Source of the DNA: Selenomonadaceae bacterium
GTDB taxonomy: Bacteria > Bacillota > Negativicutes > Selenomonadales > Selenomonadaceae
DNA length: 53,343 bases
Direction of reading: 5' to 3'
Assembly (NCBI GenBank): GCA_017475745.1
Contig: JAFVEZ010000020.1
Location: forward strand, 1-53,343
Below the pieces are notes generated by a model, which saw only the letters and a list, made by a program, of their open reading frames with translations, ran no database searches and was not told where the DNA came from. Every line of letters starts with the position of its first letter. Within the stretch, counting starts at the first letter, position 1. Position numbers and translations under genes: made by a program. Shown here piece by piece: positions 25,241-34,419 of this stretch.

Positions 25241-25336
25241 TTAGCCGTCTAGGTGAAGACTAGGCGGCTTTTCCGCTGATGAGCAGATGACTATGATCGT
25301 AACGATTATGAAGAAGAATTTGCCCATAGCGATCAT
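25241..25336 (-). CDS. Candidate type I toxin: 31-residue single-pass hydrophobic peptide
   Basis: The minus-strand ATG (25334-25336) opens a 31-codon frame: MIAMGKFFFIIVTIIVIC, then SSAEKPPSLHLDG and TAA (25241-25243). It has one hydrophobic helix preceded by a Lys and a short polar tail, as in type I toxins of Firmicutes. The tail codons fall exactly in a plus-strand terminator hairpin (25243-25272), and a minus-strand terminator lies downstream. This gives overlapping convergent transcripts, the layout of toxin/antisense-RNA pairs. The ribosome site is weak (GAAATGAG). I do not recognise a named family. The ATG at 25327 is an alternative start. Confidence 0.45.
   Translation of the reverse strand: MIAMGKFFFIIVTIIVICSSAEKPPSLHLDG
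25243..25272 (+). terminator. Plus-strand terminator inside the toxin-like ORF (end of a possible antisense RNA)
   Basis: AGCCGTCTAG (25243-25252), a seven-base loop and CTAGGCGGCT (25260-25269) form a 10-bp stem with one G-U, followed by TTTT. A smaller stem GTGAC/GTCAC is at 25210-25224. A plus-strand RNA could start from TTGACA at 25138-25143, though its -10 (TATTTG) is poor. The same RNA could instead be the tail of the HMA-like mRNA. Confidence 0.55.
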
Positions 25337-25423
25337 CTCATTTCTGAGACTTAGATCGACCGCCTGCCGTTTTCAAATGTCAATAAAAAATCATCATGAT
25401 ATTTCAGTAAATCAAGTGCAATA

Positions 25424-26650
25424 TTACTTATTGCGTTTTGAGGTCAAGTACTCGTCCATAGCCTTCGCTACTTGCTTGGAATACTTAACAGCAAGTACAA
25501 CATTCTTAGAACCTGCCACAACATCACCACTGGCAAAAACACCTTCATGAGAGGTCTTACCACCATCATCGACTACAATGAGACCTTTGTCGTTGACATC
25601 TAGATTGCTGGTTGTGCTCACAATCTTATCTTTTGGACCTTGACTGATAGCAATGATTGTACTATCAGCAAGCACCAAGACAGGTTCCTCATCTCGAATG
25701 AGATTGCCATCATCGTCAAAGACCTTAGGCGTGAAGATAGGACCTTTATCAGTGAACTCTTTAATTGCCATACACTGCTGAATATCAATGCCGTCGACCT
25801 GCGCGTAATCTAATTCGCGCTGGCTGGCGGCTATTCTTTGTCTACGCGCGTAGATTGTAACATGACGGCTGCCCATTCTAACGACTGTCCTCGCAACATC
25901 AATGGCGGAATTACCAGCGCCGATAATTGCCACGGTGTCGCCAAGATCATAAGCTTCAGGATTTTGTAGATAGTCAATGGCAAAATGAACGTTGCCAAGA
26001 GATTCACCCTTGCAACGAGTACGATTTGGTCTCCATACACCAGTGCCTATAAAGACAGCTTCATAGCCGTCAGCAAAGAGATCATCAAGGTGAATTGCGC
26101 CGCCAATAGAGGTGTTAGGTCTGAAGTGAATGCCCATTTGACGCAGTTTAACTTGATAGCGATCCAAGATCATTCTCGGAAGTCTAAAGGCTGGTATGCC
26201 ATAGCGCATCATGCCGCCAACTTTATCCATACGCTCAAAAATGGTGATGTCATAGCCGCGCTCTGCAAGTTTAATTGCAATGGTAATGCCCGCAGGACCT
26301 GCACCTATTATAGCGACTTTCTGCCCTTTGTCTGGCTCACGATTAAGAATAACCTTATCAAGATAGGCGTCAGAGATGTAGTTCTCAATGCTTGGAATGT
26401 TTATAGCGGCGCCGCGGCGTCCTTGAATACAGTTGCCCTCGCATTGATTTTCATGATCGCAAACAAGCGAACATACAACGGAAAGTGGATTATTGTCAAA
26501 GAGCATCTTTCCTGCAGTTTCAGACTCACCGGCAAGAAAGAGTCTTATCATCTCAGGAATATTTGTCTCAACTGGACAACCCTTTAATCTACAGAGAGGT
26601 TTCTTGCATTGCAGACAGCGCCTTGCTTCATTGAGTACGTGAACAGCCAT
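25424..26650 (-). CDS. GltD-like FAD/NAD(P) oxidoreductase (glutamate synthase small-subunit family)
   Basis: 408 residues. The N-terminal Cys region (ARRCLQCKKPLCRLKGCPVE and VCSLVCDHENQCEGNC) is the 4Fe-4S domain of the GltD/NfnB/PreT family. Two Rossmann motifs follow: VAIIGAGPAGITIAIKLAE for FAD and VAIIGAGNSAIDVARTV for NAD(P), with GVFASGDVVAGSKNVVLAV near the end. It is shorter than GltD (about 460-490) and has no large subunit (GltB) beside it, so it may serve another partner. The start has a GGAGG site. It converges on the toxin-like region. Confidence 0.85.
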   Translation of the reverse strand: MAVHVLNEARRCLQCKKPLCRLKGCPVETNIPEMIRLFLAGESETAGKMLFDNNPLSVVCSLVCDHENQCEGNCIQGRRGAAINIPSIENYISDAYLDKVILNREPDKGQKVAIIGAGPAGITIAIKLAERGYDITIFERMDKVGGMMRYGIPAFRLPRMILDRYQVKLRQMGIHFRPNTSIGGAIHLDDLFADGYEAVFIGTGVWRPNRTRCKGESLGNVHFAIDYLQNPEAYDLGDTVAIIGAGNSAIDVARTVVRMGSRHVTIYARRQRIAASQRELDYAQVDGIDIQQCMAIKEFTDKGPIFTPKVFDDDGNLIRDEEPVLVLADSTIIAISQGPKDKIVSTTSNLDVNDKGLIVVDDGGKTSHEGVFASGDVVAGSKNVVLAVKYSKQVAKAMDEYLTSKRNK

Positions 26651-26800
26651 TGTTAATTCCTCCGTTTCTACACTTTCGCTATTTTAAATATCAACTAAAG
26701 TATTTTCATTGCTCATATGATTAATTTATTATATCAAAATTTTTATTTCAATACAACTTATTATTGCAATTTGCCTTTTATTTCATTTTATAATTAATTG

Positions 26801-26829
26801 TTGATTTTTCCCATTTTAAATGTTATATT
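26801..26829 (+). promoter_or_regulatory. Promoter of the polysaccharide operon
   Basis: TTGATT (26801-26806), 17 bases, TATATT (26824-26829), in very AT-rich DNA 37 bases before the TTG start of the first glycosyltransferase. Confidence 0.5.
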
Positions 26830-26865
26830 ATACTTTAAATGTACTTATTAATGGAGGACGTTTTT

Positions 26866-28469
26866 TTGGATTCAAAATTTGAAAAATTGTACGACATCAC
26901 TTTTCCATTGAGTGAAGATAGAGCGCCGTTGTATTTGCAGGGTTTGTATCGCAATCGTGAAGCGGGCGGAGTTTATATCAACAAGGGATATTATCTTGAT
27001 CTCGGTACCTACTTCAATATGTTTTCGATGATAAAGTGGAAAACCTACTCGACAATTTCCAAACTACATGTCAAATTGAATCTTACTGGTAGATTTATAT
27101 TGAATTTTATGCAATAAACAAGAAGAAAATCATACCAGAGAGAGATCACAAATCTATGAAAGTAGGCAAGATAGGTAAGCTGTTGAGCAAGATTATCAAG
27201 CCTAAGCCAAAGATTAAGGAAGAAGTATTTCTGCGTATCGACTGTGAAGATTCTTTTGAGTATACTCTTGATCTGGAAGAACTCAGCTATAAACAAGAAT
27301 GTACTCTTATGGGCATTAGGATAGTGGCTTTGAGTGAAGGTGCAATATTCCACGGCGGTGAGTATTTTGGTGCCTTTGATACTGAACGTGAAGTTAAAGT
27401 GGGAATCACCATTTGTACTTTCAAACGTGAAAAGTATCTGTTGCCTAATCTCGAAAGATTAAAAACTCTAACAGATCGTAACCCAAATATCAACGTTATG
27501 GTCATAGACAACGGTCAAACTCTTGAGGAAGTCAATGCTCCTGAACTTCAAATCATTCACAATCCAAACTTCGGCGGCTCCGGCGGTTTTGCACGAGGAA
27601 TTATGGAACAAGTCCGTCAAAAGCGAAATACTCATATCCTCTTAATGGACGATGATGTACTACTTGAAATGTCTTCTTTTGATAGACTTTATGCAATTCT
27701 GCGCCATTTGAAGCCGGAACATCAAAAAGAGTTCTTCGCAGGTGCAATGATGATCCTTGATGATCCACTCATTCAACACGAAAATACTGCTTATTTAGGA
27801 AAATCTCTAGGGCATGAGTTTAACCTTAAGAAGAAGTTCTACCTGCTAAAAAATGAAAAATTACCCGATAAAATGAATAAGTATGCCGCTTGGTGGTTCT
27901 GTTGTATTCCAGTTGATGTAGTCAAGGAAATTGGCTATCCGCTGCCGGTCTTCATAAAGTGCGATGATGTGGAATACAGTCTCAGAAATAATCAAGATGT
28001 TATGAGTATGAATGGTGTAGGTGTTTGGCATGAATCGGCAGAAGAAAAATGGAATTCTGTAACGGATTATTTTGCCACTCGTAATTATCTGATGATGTTT
28101 CACTTCGCCAAAGGCAAAGGAAGATTCTCCTTTTTGAAAGAATGTTTTCTACAAATAACGAAGCGAATACTGCGCCGCGACGGTGTCGGTATGCGAATGT
28201 TAGAGCTTGCCTTAAAAGATTTAAAAACCGGCTTGACGGGAATAACCTCTGTTAAATCTGATGAGCAATTCGCAGCAATCAGAAAGTTTGTCAAGGAAAA
28301 GCCCTTTGATAGTACTATCATCTCCGTTATCATTCATGATGCATTTCTATCCTTTATATACTTTCTCAGATATGGTCATTATGATAAAGAATATAAGTCT
28401 TTCCGCAAGGAAAAACTCTCAGATCAAAGATTTTGGCGTTCATTTTTAGGTATTGATGATGAATCTTGA
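26866..28469 (+). pseudogene. GlfT2-like galactofuranosyltransferase, copy 1, frameshifted
   Basis: Two frames together match the intact neighbour. The first begins at TTG 26866 behind GGAGG (MDSKFEKLYDITFPLSED) and stops at 27115-27117. Adding one T to the T4 run at 27105-27108 would read NFYAIN, as DFYGMN in copy 2, and continue into the second frame without a stop to 28469. The rest is GlfT2-like: GITICTFKREKYLLPNLERL, IIHNPNFGGSGGFARG, HILLMDDDV, AAWWFCCIPVD, PVFIKCDDVEYSLR, GVGVWHES. The catalytic domain could still be made from ATG 27156. It may be a mutation, a phase variant or a sequence error. Confidence 0.75.
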
Positions 28470-29943
28470 AAAATTGTACGATATATCTTTTCCACTCTCT
28501 GAAGATAAAGAGTCATTATATTTTCAAGGTCAGTATGAAAAGTTTGAAGATAAGGTTGTTATTCGTCGAGGTGATGTCCTTGAGCTTGGCACTTATTTTA
28601 ACTCATTCTCGATAGGCAAATGGATTAATTATACCTCGATAAATAAAATCAAAGTAATTTTGAAACTCAAAGGTACATTCCTTGTAGACTTTTATGGTAT
28701 GAATCTTCAAGATGAGCAAGAAGTTTTGCGTATTAATTGTGAAAATTCTATAGAAAGAGTCTTTAAGGTATTGGATTTTAATGACTTTACTCTTGTTGGA
28801 ATCAGACTTACTGCAATGAGTGATGATGCAGAGTTTCTTGGTGGCAGTTATTATGGCTCTTTTGATACCAATCGCGAAGTAAAACTTGGAATTACAATTT
28901 GCACTTTTAAGCGGGAAAAATACCTTCTGCCCAATCTTGATAGGCTGAAAACTTTGACTGAACGCAATCCGAATATCAATGTAATGGTTGTAGATAATGG
29001 ACGTACTCTCAAAGAAACGCAATCCGATGAGCTGCAAATAATTCACAATCCTAATTTTGGAGGATCTGGTGGCTTCACTCGTGGATTAATAGAGCAAGTC
29101 AATCAAAGCAAGAATTCTCATGTAATTTTGATGGACGATGACATTATCATTGAATTATCTGCTATAGAACGCCTTTATTCGATGTTGAAGCATTTGAAAT
29201 CAGAACATCAGACTAAGTTCTTTGCCGGTGCAATGTTGCGATTAGACGAAGCCACTGTACAACATGAAAATACTGCTATCTGGAATGGAATGATTGCGCG
29301 GTCTTTTGGTAAAGGTTTAAATCTTGGAGATAGAAAGAACTTATGTAAAAATGAGAAGATACCCGAAAATGTAAATCGTTATGCCGGTTGGTGGTTCTGC
29401 TGTATTCCGATTGACAGTATAAAGAAGATTGGATATCCTTTGCCTATCTTTATAAAGGGCGATGATGTTGAATATAGTATTAGAAATCAACAAAGCATTT
29501 TGACTGTAAATGGAATTGGAGTCTGGCATGAGGCTTTTGGCAAAAAGGAAAATCCTGCTATAAAGTACTTTAGCGATCGTAATATGTTTCTTGTTAATCA
29601 TTTTGCTTTTGGATTTGGCCGATTGACGTTTATGATAACGACTCTTTTAAAAATTGTGAAGAGACTTGTTAATCGAGATTGGGATAATATAAGGATGCTT
29701 GAATTTGCAATAAGAGATTTAAATGAAGGTTTTAGCGGAATGACATCTGTCGCTTTGGATAAGAAGTTTGAATCATTAAAGAAATATCCTCTCGATAAAA
29801 ATATTATCATGGCAATTTTCTCAATTATCAAGTTGGCTATTGCACATTGTGTTGATTATGATACACTTGATGTAGAATATAAAAATTTCCGCAGTAACAA
29901 TCTAGCGGATCAAATATTTTGGCGTCAATATTTAAATATTTAA
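28456..29943 (+). CDS. GlfT2-like galactofuranosyltransferase, copy 2
   Basis: About 495 residues, GT2 family. The N-terminal beta domain (LYDISFPLSED, LELGTYFNSFSIGKW) and the catalytic domain follow mycobacterial GlfT2: GITICTFKREKYLLPNLDRL, IIHNPNFGGSGGFTRG, HVILMDDDIII (metal site), YAGWWFCCIPID, PIFIKGDDVEYSIR (probable catalytic Asp) and GIGVWHEA. GlfT2 adds galactofuranose from UDP-Galf on the cytoplasmic side. The gene overlaps the end of copy 1 by about 14 bases and is followed by wzm, so it probably builds an exported glycan. No UDP-galactopyranose mutase gene is in the window. Confidence 0.85.
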   Translation: MMNLEKLYDISFPLSEDKESLYFQGQYEKFEDKVVIRRGDVLELGTYFNSFSIGKWINYTSINKIKVILKLKGTFLVDFYGMNLQDEQEVLRINCENSIERVFKVLDFNDFTLVGIRLTAMSDDAEFLGGSYYGSFDTNREVKLGITICTFKREKYLLPNLDRLKTLTERNPNINVMVVDNGRTLKETQSDELQIIHNPNFGGSGGFTRGLIEQVNQSKNSHVILMDDDIIIELSAIERLYSMLKHLKSEHQTKFFAGAMLRLDEATVQHENTAIWNGMIARSFGKGLNLGDRKNLCKNEKIPENVNRYAGWWFCCIPIDSIKKIGYPLPIFIKGDDVEYSIRNQQSILTVNGIGVWHEAFGKKENPAIKYFSDRNMFLVNHFAFGFGRLTFMITTLLKIVKRLVNRDWDNIRMLEFAIRDLNEGFSGMTSVALDKKFESLKKYPLDKNIIMAIFSIIKLAIAHCVDYDTLDVEYKNFRSNNLADQIFWRQYLNI

Positions 29944-29955
29944 ACTGAGGTTGTT

Positions 29956-30732
29956 ATGGATTCACTGTTCAAGGAATTGTATAAATATAGATATTTGATA
30001 GTGGAATTAGTCTCACGCGACATAAAGAAAAAGTATAGGCGATCTATCCTTGGTGTCTTGTGGAGTCTTTTAAATCCGCTATTTATAATGATTATAACAG
30101 CGATGATTTTCTCTCATCTATTTAGGTTTGATATTGAAAACTACCCGTTGTATTTGTTATGCGGGCAGATTATTTTCACTTTTTACAATGAGAGTACCAG
30201 ATTTGCAATGCTCTCAATAATCGAAAATGGTATTCTTTTGAAAAAAGTCTACGTTTTAAAGTATCTCTTTCCGACTTCACGAGTAGTGTCAAGCTGTGTT
30301 AATTTGCTGTTTACTCTTCCAGCATTGTTTCTGATAATAGTTGTTACCGGTGCAAAATTCACATTTGCTACCTTTACGTTTATAATACCGCTGTTTTTCA
30401 TGCTGATGTTCTGCCTGGGCGTAGGATTGATACTTTCAACTTTGGCGGTGTACTTTAGAGACATGGTGCACTTGTACAACGTATTTCTGTCGCTCTTAAG
30501 CTACGCAACGCCAATATTTTACCCGGAAAGTATAGTGCCGGAGCAGTATTCACTGATATTGAAGTTAAATCCACTATACTTTTACATGAAAGCTTTCAGA
30601 CAATCAGTATGCGAAGGTAGAATACCCGAAGCAGACTTATTGATGATCTGTGCTTCCATTGCCGTTGTGACTATCTTTATTGGCTGGCGGCTCTTCAAAA
30701 GGTATCAAAATAATTTTGTCCTCTACATTTAG
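29956..30732 (+). CDS. Polysaccharide ABC exporter, permease (Wzm type)
   Basis: 258 residues, ABC-2 type with six hydrophobic helices. ELVSRDIKKKYRRSILGVLW at the N-terminus and LSYATPIFYPESIVPEQY near the C-terminal third are typical of Wzm/KpsM/TagG. It moves lipid-linked O-antigen or capsule across the inner membrane with the next gene. It starts 12 bases after the glycosyltransferase stop. The name wzm is by analogy. Confidence 0.92.
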   Translation: MDSLFKELYKYRYLIVELVSRDIKKKYRRSILGVLWSLLNPLFIMIITAMIFSHLFRFDIENYPLYLLCGQIIFTFYNESTRFAMLSIIENGILLKKVYVLKYLFPTSRVVSSCVNLLFTLPALFLIIVVTGAKFTFATFTFIIPLFFMLMFCLGVGLILSTLAVYFRDMVHLYNVFLSLLSYATPIFYPESIVPEQYSLILKLNPLYFYMKAFRQSVCEGRIPEADLLMICASIAVVTIFIGWRLFKRYQNNFVLYI

Positions 30733-30741
30733 GAGAATTTT

Positions 30742-31470
30742 ATGGAAAATGTCATTGAAGTCGATCATTTGTCCATGCACTTTAACCTCATGGAAGAAAA
30801 AGTGGACAGTATTAAGGAATATATCGTCAGACTTATCAAAGGTAACTTGTTATATACTGATTTCACTGCCCTTGATGATGTTTCATTCTCAGTGCAAAAG
30901 AATGATCTTTTGGGTATAGTCGGGTTGAATGGTGCGGGTAAGAGTACATTACTAAAGATTTTAGCAGGTGTCTTTACTCCGACCTCCGGCACTGTCAAAG
31001 TCAACGGTACAGTGGCACCTCTGATTGAAGTAGGTGCCGGTTTTGATCCCGAATTGACAGCAAAAGAGAATATATTTCTTAACGGTCTGATTCTGGGATA
31101 CTCAAAAAAGTTCTTGAAAGATCATTTCGATGAGATCATTGACTTTGCTGAATTGGAGAATTTTGTCAATGTGCCGGTTAAGAACTTTTCCAGCGGTATG
31201 TATGCACGTCTCGGATTTGCAATCGCAACTGTCGTTAAACCAGATATTTTGATTGTTGATGAGGTTTTAGCAGTTGGCGACTTCCAATTCTATCAAAAGT
31301 GTGAGAGACGCATTGCAGATATGATTAAGAACGGTGTCACAATAATACTCGTATCTCATGATATATCAATGATTGAGCGTTTATGTACTAAGCTCTTGTG
31401 GTTGGAACACGGCAAAGTAAGGGATTTTGGCGACAAAGAGAGAATTTGCGAGCAATACAAAAATAGTTGA
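30742..31470 (+). CDS. Polysaccharide ABC exporter, ATPase (Wzt/TagH type)
   Basis: 242 residues. Walker A GLNGAGKST, a Q-loop-like region, signature FSSGMYARLGFAIA, Walker B ILIVDEVLAVGD and the switch His in LVSHD are all present. It lacks the C-terminal carbohydrate-binding domain of long Wzt proteins, so glycan recognition must lie elsewhere. It follows the permease by 9 bases and starts behind AGGAG. Confidence 0.93.
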   Translation: MENVIEVDHLSMHFNLMEEKVDSIKEYIVRLIKGNLLYTDFTALDDVSFSVQKNDLLGIVGLNGAGKSTLLKILAGVFTPTSGTVKVNGTVAPLIEVGAGFDPELTAKENIFLNGLILGYSKKFLKDHFDEIIDFAELENFVNVPVKNFSSGMYARLGFAIATVVKPDILIVDEVLAVGDFQFYQKCERRIADMIKNGVTIILVSHDISMIERLCTKLLWLEHGKVRDFGDKERICEQYKNS

Positions 31471-31491
31471 TTTAAATGATTGGAATGGGCT

Positions 31492-32919
31492 ATGTTATTC
31501 AATTCTTATGAATTTATATTTCTGTTCTTTCCGATTGTACTGACAATCTACTTCATTCTCGGAAAGAAACTTAACAGCATGGCTAATGCTTGGTTGATGT
31601 TGGCAAGTTTATTTTTTTATGGATGGTGGAATGTCAACTATCTTCCGCTGTTGATCGGTAGCATTTTGCTCAACTACCTCATTGCAGGCTGGATCATTAA
31701 ATCGAGATCAAGACTTAGTTTCGGTATGGGATTGATATTTAATATAGCTCTGCTCGGTTACTATAAGTATTTTGACTTCTTTCTTGAGAATCTCAACCGA
31801 CTTGGTGCAGATTTTGAACTCATCAATGTGATCTTGCCGCTTGGAATATCATTCTTTACAATAACGCAGCTCTTATATCTATTTGATTGCTATGAGGGCG
31901 TCGCTAAGGATCATGACTTTATTAATTATGCTCTCTTCGTCTCGTTCTTTCCACATCTAATGGCAGGGCCTATCCTCTATCACAGGCAGATGATGAGACA
32001 ATTCAGAGATCCTTCTCTTCGTCTACTCAAATGGTCAAATATTTCGCAAGGTTTAACACTCTTTGTGATCGGTCTGGTGAAGAAAGTTATCATTGCAGAT
32101 CAGCTCTCACCTTATGTCAACCTTGGCTATGGACACACGGCGGAACTCGATTGTCTAACTGCCTGGTTGACGGCAATCAGTTACATGCTCCAATTATACT
32201 TTGACTTCAGCGGCTACAGTGACATGGCTGTCGGATTGGCAAAGATAATGAATCTGGATATACCTATTAACTTCAATTCACCATATCATGCCAACAGTGT
32301 GATAAACTTCTGGCAGCGCTGGCACATCTCGCTGACAAATGCCATCACTGCTTGTATCTATATGCCGATTGTTAAATACCTCAAAACGCGAACTTTGTCG
32401 CATACTATAACGGCGTCATTTATTGCCTTTTTTATCGTAGGAATCTGGCATGGCGCAGGTTGGACATTTGTGATATTTGCATTGTTAAACTCATTCGGAG
32501 TGGTCATCAATTACATCTGGAAGTATTACAAATACTCATTGTCAAAAATTGCTGCTCATGTGGCAACACTTCTATACATTTTAGTTACATTGATCTTCTT
32601 TCGTTCCGACAGTGTCCAAGATGCTCTAAACATATTGAAGGCAATGTGTGGTATGACTGAAATATTGTTTCCACAGAAGATTGTCCATTTCGCACAAGCT
32701 CATTTTGGATTCACTCTCCAAGTAGGTGATGTGCCGGGAACGCTGCCTAAACTTGTATTCATTGTTGCAATCTTAATAGTCGCGTTTTGTCCAAATTCCA
32801 ATCAATTAGTAAAAAACTTCAGACCTAATTACAAATGGCTTGCGTTTACGACAATCGGATTTATAATGGCTTTCCTGTTCATGACGCAGCCGACAGAATT
32901 TCTATATTTTCAGTTTTAA
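31492..32919 (+). CDS. MBOAT family O-acyltransferase (AlgI/DltB-like)
   Basis: 475 residues with many membrane helices. YYKYFDFF, GISFFTITQLLYLFD, YFDFSGYSDMAVGLAKI, FNSPYHANSVINFWQRWHIS and the active-site His in VGIWHGAGWTF identify the AlgI-type MBOAT family. It probably brings acyl (often acetyl) groups to the outer side for modification of the exported polysaccharide. ATG 31492 has GGAATGG upstream; a TTG lies at 31480. The usual SGNH-type partner (AlgJ/DltD) is not seen next to it. Confidence 0.9.
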   Translation: MLFNSYEFIFLFFPIVLTIYFILGKKLNSMANAWLMLASLFFYGWWNVNYLPLLIGSILLNYLIAGWIIKSRSRLSFGMGLIFNIALLGYYKYFDFFLENLNRLGADFELINVILPLGISFFTITQLLYLFDCYEGVAKDHDFINYALFVSFFPHLMAGPILYHRQMMRQFRDPSLRLLKWSNISQGLTLFVIGLVKKVIIADQLSPYVNLGYGHTAELDCLTAWLTAISYMLQLYFDFSGYSDMAVGLAKIMNLDIPINFNSPYHANSVINFWQRWHISLTNAITACIYMPIVKYLKTRTLSHTITASFIAFFIVGIWHGAGWTFVIFALLNSFGVVINYIWKYYKYSLSKIAAHVATLLYILVTLIFFRSDSVQDALNILKAMCGMTEILFPQKIVHFAQAHFGFTLQVGDVPGTLPKLVFIVAILIVAFCPNSNQLVKNFRPNYKWLAFTTIGFIMAFLFMTQPTEFLYFQF

Positions 32920-32934
32920 TCGAGGCGAATTGAT

Positions 32935-33975
32935 ATGAGGATCAAACTTTCAGCAATTTTTATTCTTCAGCGGTTGTAGTGAAGAAGCGGCAGTCGAGGA
33001 TAAGCTATCATTAGTCAAGATACAACGCGTGGGTGAAACGAATATTAATTCAGAGAGTGTCTACTCCGGTTCTGTCAAGGGTCGATATGAGACGAATCTT
33101 GCCTTTCAAGTTGGCGGTCAGATTTTTTCGCGCAATGTTGAGGTTGGCGACTTTGTAAAAGCGGGCGACATGCTTATGGTCATTAATCCACGTGATGTAG
33201 TTCAGCAGACAAACCAAGCAAAAGCACAAGTCTCTTCAGCCAAGGCACAGTTGGATTTGGCAGCTTCCAATCTCAACAGATATACATAACTTTTCAAAGA
33301 AGGCGCAGTTGCCGCTTCCATTCTAGATCAATATCAAACAAGCTATACTTACGCTGTAGCCGCTTACGACAACGCCCTTGCAACCGCAGCACAAAGTCAA
33401 AATGCACTTGACTACACAAATTTAACTGCTGAAGCCGATGGTGTAATCTCTGCAATCAATGTAGAAGTTGGATAAATCGTCACAGCAGGACAAACCGTTG
33501 TCTCTTTAGTACAATAGGTGAGCTGGAAGTTGCCATTGATATTCCAGAAAGCAAGATTGCCGACATCACAATCAATCAGCCTGTAACGGTGACATTTTGG
33601 GCAATTAGTAATAGTACTTACGAATATGTTAGAGAGATTGCTCCTATTGCAGACGCTTCGTCTATAACCTTTGCCGTTAAGATTGCAGTTCCTAACCCGC
33701 CACCTCAAATGCAGCTTGGTATGACGGAAAGTATCGCTGTTCTGTCAAATAGCTCTATAGTGAGTGAAATGACAATACCTTTATCGGCTGTCTATTAAGT
33801 TGGTGAAAAGAGTCAAGTATGGATTGTTGAGGACGGCAAGACTAAACTCAAAGATGTTGAGATTAAAGATTTTGATGGCAATGAGGTCATAGTCAACGGT
33901 CTAAAGAACGGTGATGTTGTCGTTACTGCTGGTGTTCACAAGCTCCGCAAAGGGCAATCTGTCAGAACGGAATGA
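32935..33975 (+). pseudogene. RND efflux periplasmic adaptor lipoprotein, degraded
   Basis: The pieces add up to a MexA/AcrA-type adaptor. MRIKLSAIF shifts frame to LFFSGCSEEA (lipobox with Cys), then NLAFQVGGQIFSRNVEVGDF, GDMLMVINPRD, LFKEGAVAASILDQYQTS, GELEVAIDIPESKIADI and GVHKLRKGQSVRTE. Lesions: a frameshift near 32960, TAA at 33287-33289, TAA at 33473-33475 (VEVG*IVTAGQ, usually Gln), a 1-base loss near 33514, and TAA at 33796-33798. No RND pump gene follows, so the operon has lost its partner too. The gene cannot give a full protein without several corrections. Confidence 0.85.
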
Positions 33976-33996
33976 AAGAGATTTGGAGGATTTTTA

Positions 33997-34395
33997 ATGC
34001 AAACTTCTCAAGAGTTAAGTTTGGGTAAAGATGTGATTTTGCTCAACGGTATGGAATTTATGGGACGACATGGCTGCAGCGAAGAAGAGAGGAAACATCT
34101 GCAACCCTTCATTGTAGATGCAGAACTTTATCTCGATCTCTCCAAATCCGGCAAAAGTGATAGCCTAGCCGATACTGTAGATTATGTTCAAGTCTTTAAT
34201 ATAGTCAAGCAAATTGTAACAAGTACATCAAGAAATTTAATTGAAGCTGTGGCAGAGGATATTTCACAATCTTTGTTGAAACAATTTATACAGATAGAAA
34301 TACTCAAAATTACAATTCATAAACCCGCAGCACCTATTGCCGATACATTTAACGGTGCCGCAATCTCAATCGTCAGAAGTAGGAATCCTAATTAA
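33997..34395 (+). CDS. folB: Dihydroneopterin aldolase
   Basis: 132 residues, folate pathway. VILLNGMEFMGRHGCSEEER, QPFIVDAELYLDLSKSGKSD, DTVDYVQVFN and ITIHKPAAPI are the expected blocks, with the active-site Glu and Lys positions present. There is a ribosome site GGAGGA. It is separate from folK/folP, which usually accompany it, and follows a dead adaptor gene, so it probably has its own promoter. Confidence 0.92.
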   Translation: MQTSQELSLGKDVILLNGMEFMGRHGCSEEERKHLQPFIVDAELYLDLSKSGKSDSLADTVDYVQVFNIVKQIVTSTSRNLIEAVAEDISQSLLKQFIQIEILKITIHKPAAPIADTFNGAAISIVRSRNPN

Positions 34396-34419
34396 AAGTA
34401 TTTAAATCGAGGTGAGAGC

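Noticed and set aside
25287..25550. Plus-strand open frame starting MTMIVTIMKK and running into the GltD-like gene
   Set aside because: It runs antisense through the end of the GltD-like gene and lacks a ribosome site; the minus-strand 31-codon ORF explains the region better.
25985..26587. Plus-strand open frame of 200 codons opposite the GltD-like gene
   Set aside because: Antisense to clear FAD/NAD motifs; composition is not protein-like.
26861..26867. T7 run at the start of the first GlfT2-like gene as a phase-variation tract
   Set aside because: It lies between the ribosome site and the TTG start, so changes would alter spacing only; seven T's in AT-rich DNA is unremarkable.
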